A stretch of 57,502 nucleotides of DNA from JAMOBE01 sp039908285 (GTDB taxonomy: Bacteria > Pseudomonadota > Alphaproteobacteria > Rhodospirillales > Rhodospirillaceae): contig JAMOBE010000017.1 of NCBI GenBank assembly GCA_039908285.1, positions 1 through 57,502 on the forward strand, written 5' to 3'. Below the pieces are notes generated by a model, which worked only from the letters and a program-made list of their open reading frames with translations, did not search any database and was not told where the DNA came from. Position numbers and translations under genes: made by a program. Shown here piece by piece: positions 17,235 to 25,804 of the stretch (position 1 is its first letter; the number at the start of each line of letters is the position of its first letter).

Positions 17235-18362
17235 ATGCGCGTTACCTTCGTCAACGCCAACACCGGTCATGACTACGACGTCGACTCCGCCTTCACGGCC
17301 CCTCTCGGCGGCGGGGAGGCAGCCCAGTGCTTTCTGGCTGTCGAGTTGGCCCGTCTCGGGGTCGAGGTTCATCTGCTCAACGGGACCAGAAAGGCGAGCC
17401 AGGTCCACGGCGTTACATGCTTGCCACTGTCGCGGGACACCCTGGACGGTATCGCCGCCCGCTCGGACGCCGTGTTCCTCAGCAATTTTCCGGAATCGAT
17501 CGTCGGGGTGCTGCGGGACGAGATCGGTTACGACGCGCGTCTCCTGCTGTGGGAGCAGAACTTCTGGATCGCCAGCAACGAGGCACACCGGCGGACCGCC
17601 GCGGCGATGACCCACCCTCGCGACACCATCATCTGCGTCAGCGACTGGCACCGTCGGGACTACATGGAGGTCGGCGGCATCGACCCGAGCCGGGTGGTCG
17701 TGTTGCGCAATGCAATCTCGCCGTTCTTCGAGGGGCTCTTCGCGCCCGGCGAGTCGATCTCCGCCTGCAAGGCCTGGCCGCCGGTGATGGCCTTCACCAG
17801 CGTTCCCTACAAGGGCCTCACCCTGGCCATGGACCTCCTCAAGCCCATTCGCGATACGGTGACCGACGTCACGCTCAACATCTTCTCGAGCTTCAACCTG
17901 TATGCGGAAAACAACCTTCTGCGCAACAATCAGGAGTGGCTCGATGTCTGCGACCGGTGCCGCGCCACGCTCGGAGCCAACTACATCGGGGTCACCCCCC
18001 GGCCGGAGCTGGCGCGCAGTCTGCGTGGCACCTCCATACTGTTCTACCCTAACGTGATGCCTGAGACGTCAAGCATCGCGGTGATGGAGGCGATGGCCGC
18101 CGGCTGCCTGATCCTGACCAGCGAGCTTGCCGCCCTGCCGGAGACTCTGGCCGGGTTCGGACGCGCGATCCCGATCGTCGGCAATGACGATTATCCGACC
18201 ATGTTCTATGGAGAAACGGTCAATCTGCTCCGTTTCCTCCGTGCCGATCCCACCTTTTTCGAAGATCACCTGCAGCGTCAGGTCGCTTTCGTCAATTCAG
18301 AGTACACCTTTGCGCGGCGGGCGACCGAGGTCGTCGATCTTCTGGCGCGTCTCAAGGCATAA
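17235..18362 (+). CDS. Glycosyltransferase, GT4-like (GT-B fold)
   Basis: A 375-residue putative glycosyltransferase. The N-terminus has the nucleotide-binding entry MRVTFVNANTGHDYDVDSAF with a GGGEAAQ loop. The C-terminal half carries a GT4-like donor site ending in PETSSIAVMEAMAAGCLILTSELAALPE, where the EX7E-type Glu pair is recognisable. No signal peptide or membrane segment is seen, so it is cytoplasmic. Acceptor and donor are not deducible. It is followed 12 nt later by a second glycosyltransferase-like gene, suggesting a short surface-glycan or protein-glycosylation unit. Confidence 0.75.
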   Translation: MRVTFVNANTGHDYDVDSAFTAPLGGGEAAQCFLAVELARLGVEVHLLNGTRKASQVHGVTCLPLSRDTLDGIAARSDAVFLSNFPESIVGVLRDEIGYDARLLLWEQNFWIASNEAHRRTAAAMTHPRDTIICVSDWHRRDYMEVGGIDPSRVVVLRNAISPFFEGLFAPGESISACKAWPPVMAFTSVPYKGLTLAMDLLKPIRDTVTDVTLNIFSSFNLYAENNLLRNNQEWLDVCDRCRATLGANYIGVTPRPELARSLRGTSILFYPNVMPETSSIAVMEAMAAGCLILTSELAALPETLAGFGRAIPIVGNDDYPTMFYGETVNLLRFLRADPTFFEDHLQRQVAFVNSEYTFARRATEVVDLLARLKA

Positions 18363-18374
18363 GGCATAGAGTCC

Positions 18375-19856
18375 ATGCACATCGCCTTCATCGATCCCGG
18401 ACCACGACGCGGCGCCAGTCCGCCTCCACCTCTCGCGGCGGCGCTCGCGCGCAACAACGTCCATGCCAGCCTCCATCGAGCCGGCTGGCAGGAGTGCTTC
18501 ATCGATGGCGTGCACTGTCTCGGGGCCGATCTCGACACCCTGCGTACCGTCGCCGCAAGGGCGGATGCCATCGTCGTCCTCGGCGGTCATCGGATGATGC
18601 ACGAATTGTTGCGTGGTGAGGAGATTGGCTACGCCCGCATCGTTCTCCATCAGGGGACGGGAGCCGCCGAAGCCGTCCGGACTCTGGCAGGCCACGCGCG
18701 CGATGTCCTGCTATGCCGCAGCGAGCGGGAACGCCGCACCCTCGCCACCCGGCATGGCCTCGATCCCGCCCGGATCCGGGTGGTGCCCTCCCCCCTCCCC
18801 GGCGCTTTCGAGGCCGTGTTTCCCGCCACGGCCGCCATTCTTTCCCACAAGATGTGGCCGGCGATCGTCACCCTGGCCGAGACGGCCGACGTCGCGGCGG
18901 TCCTGCCCCTGTTCGCCGACTTGCGGTCGCGGTGCCCGGGGGTCGTTCTCAACGTCGTCGCTCCCCCGGAAGCCATCACGGCGCCCATTGTCGGGGTCAA
19001 CGCCCTCGGCCCCCTGTCCGTAGTCGAGCGGATGCGTGCCCTGCGCGGTTCCGCTCTGCTTTTGCACCCGGGCACGGAAGAGGGGGGCACGGAAGAGGGG
19101 GGCACGGAAGAAGGCGGAGCGGAGGATGGTCTGCCGGAGGCGCTGGCGGCGGGGTGCCTGGTGGTGACCGGATCCCCCTTTGCCGATGACGACGAGACCA
19201 TGGCCGGCTTCGTCCACCGTGCCGCCCCCGCGTCGATGGCGGAGACCTGCGCCTCCCTGCTCGCCACCTTCGACCAGAATCAGAAAGGGCTCGAAGACGT
19301 TCTCCGTCGCCAGGTGGCCCTGGTCCTCGAGCGCCACGGCGGCCGGGCCTGTGCGTCCGCCTTCATCTCCATGCTGCGGGACCTGTCGCCGCACCTGTCG
19401 CATCCGGCCGGGACCCGGTCGGACGTGGCCGCCAGAAGATCCTCGGCCCAGGTGCCGACGCAGGAGCTGGAGCAGGCGCGCCGACACCTGGGCGACGGCC
19501 GGTTGGGCGAAGCGGAGCCCCTCCTCCGCGCCATCCTCGCCAAAGCCCCGGATAACGCCGAGGCGCTGCACCTGCTCGGTCTGCTGGCGCACCGGACCGG
19601 ACATCACGACTCGGCGATCGAGCTTATCGCCCAGGCGATCGGCTATGCCGGAGAAACACCGGACCTCCTGCGTGATGTGGCCGAGGCGCTTCTCGCCCAG
19701 GCCGCCAGCCGCCGCGACGCCGGGAAACCCATCTCGGCGGCCACCTCCTACCGAATGGCCTCGGAGGCTCTGACCAGTCTCGGAGACGCGGACGGAGCGC
19801 GCGCCGCCACCCAGGCCGCGGCCAACCTCAGCCCCGAAGGCGCTGTCCAGGAATAA
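18375..19856 (+). CDS. Glycosyltransferase-like protein with C-terminal TPR-like helices
   Basis: A 493-residue protein. Residues 1 to about 330 form a GT-B-like domain that keeps the donor-site pattern LLLHPGTEEG...DGLPEALAAGCLVVTGSPFADDDETMAGF. Residues about 355-493 contain TPR-like helical repeats (ARRHLGDGRLGEAEPLLRAILAKAP; EALHLLGLLAHRTGHHDSAI). The donor-site loop is interrupted by a 15-bp tandem repeat (19071-19130) that inserts GTEEG units. The sequence before the donor site is weakly conserved. Its partner is the preceding glycosyltransferase. Confidence 0.65.
   Translation: MHIAFIDPGPRRGASPPPPLAAALARNNVHASLHRAGWQECFIDGVHCLGADLDTLRTVAARADAIVVLGGHRMMHELLRGEEIGYARIVLHQGTGAAEAVRTLAGHARDVLLCRSERERRTLATRHGLDPARIRVVPSPLPGAFEAVFPATAAILSHKMWPAIVTLAETADVAAVLPLFADLRSRCPGVVLNVVAPPEAITAPIVGVNALGPLSVVERMRALRGSALLLHPGTEEGGTEEGGTEEGGAEDGLPEALAAGCLVVTGSPFADDDETMAGFVHRAAPASMAETCASLLATFDQNQKGLEDVLRRQVALVLERHGGRACASAFISMLRDLSPHLSHPAGTRSDVAARRSSAQVPTQELEQARRHLGDGRLGEAEPLLRAILAKAPDNAEALHLLGLLAHRTGHHDSAIELIAQAIGYAGETPDLLRDVAEALLAQAASRRDAGKPISAATSYRMASEALTSLGDADGARAATQAAANLSPEGAVQE
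19071..19130 (+). repeat. 15-bp coding minisatellite in the glycosyltransferase donor-site loop
   Basis: Three near-perfect tandem copies of a 15-bp unit (GGCACGGAAGAGGGG; 19071-19085, 19086-19100, 19101-19115) are followed by one degenerate copy. They encode repeated GTEEG. The unit is a multiple of three, so copy-number change preserves the frame and would vary loop length only. Confidence 0.85.
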
Positions 19857-19896
19857 CCGCTTCACCACCAGTCCCTGTCCCGTCGGTAGCTCGAGA

Positions 19897-22800
19897 TCAC
19901 TGGCCGGGTCGGATGTCCGACTCCAGGGGGTGGAACAGGAGGTCGAGATCAGCCGGGTCCAGATGGGGAGTGGCGCCATGTTCCGGGTCGAACAGGGCGT
20001 CGGCCACGGCGCGCTTGCGCGACTGGAGGTCCAGCATGGTCTCCTCAATGGTGCCGGCGGCGATCAGCTTGTAGACGAACACCGGCTTGTCCTGGCCGAT
20101 GCGGTGCGCCCGGTCGGTGGCCTGGCGCTCGGCGGCCGGGTTCCACCAGGGATCGTAGTGGATCACCGTGTCGGCGGCGGTCAGGTTGAGGCCGGTGCCG
20201 CCGGCCTTCAGGCTGAGCAGGAACAGCGGCACCTCGCCGCCCTGGAAGCGGGCGACGGGGGTGGCCCGGTCCACGGTGTCACCCCGCAGCTCGACGAAGG
20301 GAATGGCGGCCGTTTCCACCTCGGCCCGGATCAGGTCCAGCATGCTGGTGAACTGGGAGAACAGCAGCACCCGCCGCCCTTCCGCGATCATCTCCGGCAG
20401 CAGTTCCATCAGATGCTCGAGCTTGGCACTGCCCGACACCGCCCGCGCCGCCTCCATCTTGAGCAGCCGGGGATCGCAGCAGACCTGCCGCATTTTCAGG
20501 AGGGCATCGAGGATGACGATGTGGCTGCTGGCGAGACCCTTCTCGGACACCGCCTGGCGCACCTTTTCGTTCATGGCCAGGCGCACCGTCTCGTACAGGT
20601 CGAGCTGCCCGGCGGACAGATCGACCCGCCGGAGAATCTCCGTCTTCGGCGGCAGGTCGGTGGCCACGGCGTCCTTGGTGCGACGCAGGAGGAAGGGCCG
20701 CACCCGCGCCCGCAAGGCGTCCCGGCGGCCGGCATCGTTCAGCTTTTCGATGGGAGAGCGGAACAGGCGATCAAATCGCTTCGTATCGCCGAGGAACCCC
20801 GGCATCAGGAAGGCGAACTGCGACCACAGCTCGCCCAGGTGGTTCTCCACCGGCGTGCCGGTCAGGCACAGGCGGTGGCGGGCGTTCAGGCGGCAGGCGG
20901 CCTGAGCCGCCTTGGCCGCCGGGTTCTTGATCGCCTGCGCCTCGTCCAGCACCACGAGGTGCCACTCCATGGCCTGCAGCTTCTCGGCATCCCGCACCAG
21001 CAGGGCGTAGGTGGTCAGCACCACGTCGGAGCCCTCGACCGACTCGTAGCGCTCGCCACGGTCGGCTCCGTGCAGGACCAGCACCGCCAGTGCAGGCGCG
21101 AAGCGGCCGATCTCGGTCCGCCAGTTGGGCACCGTGCTGGTCGGGCAGACGATCAGGCACGGACGGTCGAGGCGGCCGGACTCCTTTTCCACCAGCACGT
21201 GGGCGATGGTCTGCACCGTTTTGCCGAGACCCATGTCGTCGGCGAGCAGGCCCGACAGGCCGTAGTTCCGCAGGAACTGCAGCCAGTCAAGACCGGCCTG
21301 CTGATAGGGGCGCAGGGCGGTGGCCAGGCCCGACGGCGGCGGCACCGCCTCGATGCCGGTAAACGCCCGCAGCCGCCGCGCCAGTTCGCGAAGCCGCTCG
21401 CCCCCTGAAAACACCAGCCCGGAGTCGTCCTCGACGGCGGCCAGCGCCGCCGCCTGGCCGCGGGCCAGGCGCAACCGCCCGTCCTTGGCCACGGAGCCGG
21501 GATCGTGCAACTCGATCAGCACGGAAAGGATGGTCTTCACCCGCTCGAACGGCAGCCCCAGGGAGCGGCCGTCGGGAAGCCCCACATACATCGTATCGCC
21601 GATCGCCAGCCGCTCGATCGCCGTGCCGTCGCGCAGATCGCCAAGCCGCCGGATGGCCGCCACCAGCAGGGGCAGCAGGGGCACGCGCTCCCCATCCACC
21701 TCGATGCCGAGATTGAGCGAGAACCAGCGCCCGGACCCGTCGTCGGTGATGTCGGCCTGCCAGGTGCCGGCGCCATCCACCACCCGATGGCGGAAGTCCG
21801 GGGCGATGGCGACGGTCCAGCCGAGGCGGCGCAGGTCCGGCAGGTCGTGGTGGAGGAAGCGGATCCAGGCCACCGGGTCATGGTCGGCGAAGGTGAAGAT
21901 CAGTCCCTCGGCGTTCCCCGGAGCCGTGACCAGGCCACAATCGAGGAGCCGTCCGATGGCCGCGCTCTCCGCGTCGAAGTTCCGGTGCAGGACGAGTCGG
22001 CGTGCCCCATCGATATGGGAGACCGTCTCCCGCTCGCTCCTCGGGTCGACGATGATGTCGCCATGGACGGCGGTGAAGACGGCCATGTCCCGCGCCACGC
22101 CGCCCTCGGGGTCCGGGACGGTGCGAAGCGTCAGGGTGGGCACCATGTCGTCGTCCAGGGTCCCGGTGATGACGCAGGGATGGGGCGGCGGCAGCTCAAG
22201 GCCGGAGACCCTGGACGCCAGGGCCTCTCCCACCCTGGCGGCATGGGCGTCGGCCACCGGCAGTCCCGACAGCAGCGCGCGCACCAACTCTCCCGGCAGG
22301 CCGGTGGCGATCGGTCCGATGGTGCCACCGTCCAGGTCGACGTAGAACAGCGGGTCGAAGGCCAGGATCCGCACCTGCGGCGCCCAGGGCAGAATGCCGA
22401 GCGCCTGGCCGGCGGCGCCGAGGGGAACCCACTGCAGCGTTGCCTGGTGCACCGGTCCGAAGGACAGGGGACGCTCGTCCACCTCGTCCACCTCCTGCCA
22501 GCGGCAGCGGCCACTTGCGACGGCGGCGCGCAGGAGCGTCGCGGTCAGGGAGCGGCGTTTGGCCGCCGTCGCCTGGCCGCTGGCCAGTCCCTCCAGGCAT
22601 TTCACCACCGTCAGGTCCTCGCCGGTGGCCGCCTTCGACAGGCGGTGGGTCAGTGCCCAGACGTCCACGTCGCGCCGCTGGCCCAGGCGACCGGTCTTCA
22701 GCACCCGCGCCACCTCGGTATGAAAGACCGGCCGGGACCGCTCAACAGGGCCGGTCGCCGCCAGGAGATAGAGCACCACCTCATGCCCGATGGGCCAGGG

Positions 22801-23349
22801 GGTAGGCTTTGGCATGGCATTCGGCCAGTCCGTAACCGTGGCCGTCTGGCTCGGCCCGGCGACGCTGGCGACGACCAGTTCGAGCCAGTTGTTCAGTTCT
22901 CGCGGCAGCTTCGGCTGCTCGTCCTGTTTCCGCGGCGTCTTCTTCGGAGTCGGGGAAGGGGGAGGCGGAACCGCCGAGCCCTCCTCGTTCCGACGAATTG
23001 CCTCCAGCAGGACCGCCGCCACGTGCTCGCACCCACCGGGAGCGCTGCCGCAGTCGCACCGGGCGACCAGCCGGAGTCCGGAGTCAGCCCGCTCGGGACG
23101 GACAGAGACGTAGAACGTCCGATTGCGATGGTCCCGCACGAAGGCCAGAATGGCGCCGTTCTCGAGAACGCTCAGATCCCTGACGCAGCCATTGCGGGCG
23201 TAGAAGTTCCCGGTCGCAAGGGCGTCCGGATCGATCAGGGTCTGCAGGTCGTCCCGGGTCACCCTAACTCTGGGACTGGGACTGGGACTGGCGATGGGAG
23301 TGGAATGGGAAGACCGTTTCGACGTTCGGGCAAGCTCGGCCGCCGGCAT
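19897..23349 (-). CDS. SWIM zinc-finger SNF2-family helicase
   Basis: A 1150-residue protein. An N-terminal SWIM zinc finger (CDCGSAPGGCEH near residues 90-101) is followed by a Lys/Pro-rich linker and a bacterial SNF2-associated region. The C-terminal SNF2 ATPase has LADDMGLGKTVQTIAHV (motif I), VVLDEAQAIKNP (motif II), LCLTGTPVENHLGELWSQF (motif III) and the helicase C lobe ending ATDRAHRIGQDKPVFVYKLI. Such proteins translocate on double-stranded DNA; the cellular role in bacteria is mostly unknown. The ATG at 23349 has GGAGG five bases upstream; an ATG at 23361 is four residues longer. Confidence 0.9.
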   Translation of the reverse strand: MPAAELARTSKRSSHSTPIASPSPSPRVRVTRDDLQTLIDPDALATGNFYARNGCVRDLSVLENGAILAFVRDHRNRTFYVSVRPERADSGLRLVARCDCGSAPGGCEHVAAVLLEAIRRNEEGSAVPPPPSPTPKKTPRKQDEQPKLPRELNNWLELVVASVAGPSQTATVTDWPNAMPKPTPWPIGHEVVLYLLAATGPVERSRPVFHTEVARVLKTGRLGQRRDVDVWALTHRLSKAATGEDLTVVKCLEGLASGQATAAKRRSLTATLLRAAVASGRCRWQEVDEVDERPLSFGPVHQATLQWVPLGAAGQALGILPWAPQVRILAFDPLFYVDLDGGTIGPIATGLPGELVRALLSGLPVADAHAARVGEALASRVSGLELPPPHPCVITGTLDDDMVPTLTLRTVPDPEGGVARDMAVFTAVHGDIIVDPRSERETVSHIDGARRLVLHRNFDAESAAIGRLLDCGLVTAPGNAEGLIFTFADHDPVAWIRFLHHDLPDLRRLGWTVAIAPDFRHRVVDGAGTWQADITDDGSGRWFSLNLGIEVDGERVPLLPLLVAAIRRLGDLRDGTAIERLAIGDTMYVGLPDGRSLGLPFERVKTILSVLIELHDPGSVAKDGRLRLARGQAAALAAVEDDSGLVFSGGERLRELARRLRAFTGIEAVPPPSGLATALRPYQQAGLDWLQFLRNYGLSGLLADDMGLGKTVQTIAHVLVEKESGRLDRPCLIVCPTSTVPNWRTEIGRFAPALAVLVLHGADRGERYESVEGSDVVLTTYALLVRDAEKLQAMEWHLVVLDEAQAIKNPAAKAAQAACRLNARHRLCLTGTPVENHLGELWSQFAFLMPGFLGDTKRFDRLFRSPIEKLNDAGRRDALRARVRPFLLRRTKDAVATDLPPKTEILRRVDLSAGQLDLYETVRLAMNEKVRQAVSEKGLASSHIVILDALLKMRQVCCDPRLLKMEAARAVSGSAKLEHLMELLPEMIAEGRRVLLFSQFTSMLDLIRAEVETAAIPFVELRGDTVDRATPVARFQGGEVPLFLLSLKAGGTGLNLTAADTVIHYDPWWNPAAERQATDRAHRIGQDKPVFVYKLIAAGTIEETMLDLQSRKRAVADALFDPEHGATPHLDPADLDLLFHPLESDIRPGQ

Positions 23350-23480
23350 CACCCCCTCCATCACCGCCGCTCGGGAGGGTATACAATATTTTGCGAAGTG
23401 CGACGCTCGCAACCTCAAAATCGGGGGGGGGGAAGAGGCGACCGATGTGTCAGGGCCTGAAAATGTATTCGGAACCTTTA

Positions 23481-23606
23481 CTCCCTCTCCCCCTCGAGGG
23501 GGAGAGGGCCGGGGTGAGGGGGTGGGGCAAGCGGTACCATGTCGGGAGCTTCACGCCCCCCTCACCCAACCCTCTCCCCCCGGAAGAGGGGGGAGAGGGC
23601 TTTTGA
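23481..23606. repeat. REP/BIME-like palindromic repeat, copy R1
   Basis: Two C-run/G-run hairpins (CCCTCTCCCCC-type arms) are joined by a middle segment whose ends (GGGTGAGGGGG and CCCCCCTCACCC) also pair. The reverse complement closely matches the repeat at 30741-30867 over about 125 bp, including the non-palindromic middle. It lies between the SNF2 gene and the hydrolase gene, and explains most of 23350-23636. Confidence 0.85.
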
Positions 23607-23636
23607 CGCGCAAGATGGCAATACATTTTCACTCTC

Positions 23637-24308
23637 TCAGGGCTCGGGGGCGACGCGTTCGGCCGGCTTCGCGGCCTGACGCCTGGCCAGGTAGGCGTCC
23701 ACCTCTCCCTCCAGGCCGGTCAGATGCTCGCGGAAGAAGTGATCGGCCCCGGTGATGGTCCGGAACTCGACGGCGACTCCGCGCTGTTGAGATAGTCTGT
23801 GCGCAAGACGCGATACCGTGGTCTCGGGCACCACCAGGTCGTCGGTCCCGTGGACGATGAGGCCCGAGGAGGGGCACGGGGCCAGGAACGAAAAGTCGTA
23901 GATGTTGGCCGGCGGGGCCACCGACACGAATCCGGCGATCTCGGGGCGCCGCATCAGAAGCTGCATGCCGATCCAGGCGCCGAACGAGAACCCGGCCACC
24001 CAGCAGTCCACCGCGTTGATGTTGACGTTCTGCAGCCAGTCGAGGGCCGCCGCCGCGTCGGACAGCTCGCCCTGGCCATTGTCGAACCGGCCCTGGGAGC
24101 GGCCGACACCGCGGAAATTGAAGCGTAGAACCGAAAAACCCCGACGCGCGAACACGTGATACAAGGTGTAGACCACCTTGTTGTTCATGGTGCCGCCATG
24201 CCGGGGGTGGGGATGCAGGATCAGGGCGACCGGCGCGTTCGTCCGGTGCGAATGATGGTAACGGCCCTCCAGACGGCCTTCGGATCCACTGAAAATGACT
24301 TCTGGCAT
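23637..24308 (-). CDS. Alpha/beta hydrolase (dienelactone-hydrolase/peptidase-like)
   Basis: A 223-residue cytoplasmic alpha/beta hydrolase of the short family often found upstream of isc/suf genes in alphaproteobacteria. The oxyanion segment is LILHPHPRHGGTMNN, the nucleophile elbow is GFSFGAWIG, an Asp is present in HGTDDLVVPE and the catalytic His lies in GADHFFREH. The substrate is unknown. ATG 24308 (MPEVIFSG) is chosen because the longer frame to 24383 has unconserved residues. Divergent from cysE. Confidence 0.85.
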   Translation of the reverse strand: MPEVIFSGSEGRLEGRYHHSHRTNAPVALILHPHPRHGGTMNNKVVYTLYHVFARRGFSVLRFNFRGVGRSQGRFDNGQGELSDAAAALDWLQNVNINAVDCWVAGFSFGAWIGMQLLMRRPEIAGFVSVAPPANIYDFSFLAPCPSSGLIVHGTDDLVVPETTVSRLAHRLSQQRGVAVEFRTITGADHFFREHLTGLEGEVDAYLARRQAAKPAERVAPEP

Positions 24309-24425
24309 CGTGTTCCGCGCGACCTGTCGCCCTGGGAGTAACGGTATGCCTGACCGTCCGGTCAGGACCGACGCGCACGCCAAATCCTTACGACGCGATC
24401 ATCCTGCCTTCATGTCCGGCCATTC

Positions 24426-24454
24426 TTGACCAATAAGGTCGGGCATAGTATGGT
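24426..24454 (+). promoter_or_regulatory. Sigma-70-type promoter for cysE-iscR-iscS
   Basis: TTGACC (24426-24431) and TATGGT (24449-24454) are separated by 17 bp in an AT-rich patch. The leader to the cysE ATG would be about 100 nt. The AT-rich segment around the -10 could overlap an Rrf2/IscR-type operator, given iscR in the operon, but no clear consensus box is visible. Confidence 0.55.
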
Positions 24455-24560
24455 TATTTTCTGCGGTATGATCCTGACCTGAACCATCGCGGAACGGGAC
24501 AGCAACAGGACCGGAAGCAGGGCCAACCCAACAAAGCCGCATACTAACACAGACGCTGCC

Positions 24561-25316
24561 ATGGTTTTCAAGCAACTTGCGGAAGAGATCGATTCCATCA
24601 TCGCCCGGGACCCGGCGGCGCGGTCCCGGATTGAGGTGATTCTGTGCTATCCGGGGTTTCATGCGGTGCTGATCTACAGGCTGGCCCACGGGTTGTGGCG
24701 ACACGGGTTCAAGCTGGCGGCGCGCTTCCTGTCTCATCTGGCCAAGATGGTGACCGGCGTCGAGATTCATCCCGGCGCCACCATCGGCCGGCGCCTGTTC
24801 ATCGACCACGCGACGGGGGTGGTGATTGGCCAGACCGCGGAAATCGCCGATGACGTCACCCTCTATCAGGGCGTGACCCTGGGCGGCACCAGCCTGCACC
24901 GTGGCAAGCGGCATCCGACCATCGGCGACGGCGTCATCGTCGGCGCCGGAGCCCAGGTTCTCGGCCCCATCACGGTGGGAGCGGGCGCCCGCATCGGCGC
25001 CAACGCCGTGGTGATCGACGACGTCGCCGCGGGCGCCACCATGGTGGGCATCCCCGCCCGGGTGGTGCTGCGGACCGCGGCCATGGATGGGGACGAGTCG
25101 TGCTTCTGCGCCTATGGCACGCCCGAGGGGCTGACCGACCCGGTGAGCCGGATCATTTCCGGATTGCGGAGTCAGGTGAGCACCCTGCTCGACCGGGTGG
25201 AGGAGCTGGAGCGGCGGCTCGACGAGCGGGAGGACGAAATGCGGCTGCCGGGCGTTCCGCCGGAAGAGCCGCCGCGGGTCGGCAAGATCGGTACGGCAAG
25301 GGAGAAATGGCGTTGA
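24561..25316 (+). CDS. cysE: Serine O-acetyltransferase
   Basis: A 251-residue left-handed beta-helix acetyltransferase making O-acetylserine, the cysteine precursor. After a short N-terminal helical region it shows GVEIHPGATIGRRLFIDHATGVVIGQTAEIADDVTLYQGVTLGG and GNAVV-like hexapeptide repeats, with the catalytic His/Asp in FIDHATG. The last ~50 residues form a charged coiled-coil tail. It overlaps iscR by 10 nt, so cysteine synthesis, Fe-S regulation and cysteine desulfuration are co-expressed here. Confidence 0.95.
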   Translation: MVFKQLAEEIDSIIARDPAARSRIEVILCYPGFHAVLIYRLAHGLWRHGFKLAARFLSHLAKMVTGVEIHPGATIGRRLFIDHATGVVIGQTAEIADDVTLYQGVTLGGTSLHRGKRHPTIGDGVIVGAGAQVLGPITVGAGARIGANAVVIDDVAAGATMVGIPARVVLRTAAMDGDESCFCAYGTPEGLTDPVSRIISGLRSQVSTLLDRVEELERRLDEREDEMRLPGVPPEEPPRVGKIGTAREKWR

Positions 25317-25798
25317 GACTCAGCACCAAAGGGCGCTATGCCGTGATGGCGATGGCGGATCTCGGATGCAGCGCGGTGGGGCGTCCCGTGGCTCTGGCGG
25401 AGATCGCCGAACGCCAGGAAATCTCGCTCTCCTACCTGGAACAGCTGTTCGGCAAACTGCGCAAGGGCGGGCTGGTCCGCAGCGTCCGGGGGCCCGGGGG
25501 CGGCTATATGCTTGCCCGGCCGATGGATCAGATCCGCATCTCCGACATCATCCTGGCGGTGGACGAGCCGATCCAGACCACCCGCTGCAGTGTGACCTCA
25601 CCCGCCGGCTGTCACAATACCCTCGGGCGCTGTCTGACCCACGACCTGTGGGAGGAACTGGGGAACCAGATCTATTCGTACCTCAGTTCCGTGTCGCTCG
25701 GCGACCTGTGCGAGCGCCGGCTTATCGGGACCAGCGTCGCGGGCCAGGACCGCGCGACGGCCATCGTGGGCCAGGACGATCACGCGACGGCGCAGTAG
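25307..25798 (+). CDS. iscR: Rrf2-family Fe-S regulator, IscR type
   Basis: A 163-residue winged-helix regulator. The recognition region is RLSTKGRYAVMAMADL followed by EISLSYLEQLFGKLRKGGLVRSVRGPGGGY. Three cysteines at 94, 102 and 109 (C-x7-C-x6-C) would ligate an Fe-S cluster, and LTHDLWEELG follows as in alphaproteobacterial members. It probably represses or modulates this operon according to Fe-S status. ATG 25307 has GGGAGAA just upstream and overlaps the cysE end; iscS follows 6 nt after the stop. The C-terminal tail (GQDRATAIVGQDDHATAQ) contains a short duplication. Confidence 0.93.
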   Translation: MALRLSTKGRYAVMAMADLGCSAVGRPVALAEIAERQEISLSYLEQLFGKLRKGGLVRSVRGPGGGYMLARPMDQIRISDIILAVDEPIQTTRCSVTSPAGCHNTLGRCLTHDLWEELGNQIYSYLSSVSLGDLCERRLIGTSVAGQDRATAIVGQDDHATAQ

Positions 25799-25804
25799 TC
25801 GTCC

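Noticed and set aside
19071..19130. Possible CRISPR-like array
   Set aside because: It is a coding minisatellite within a glycosyltransferase, with no spacers.
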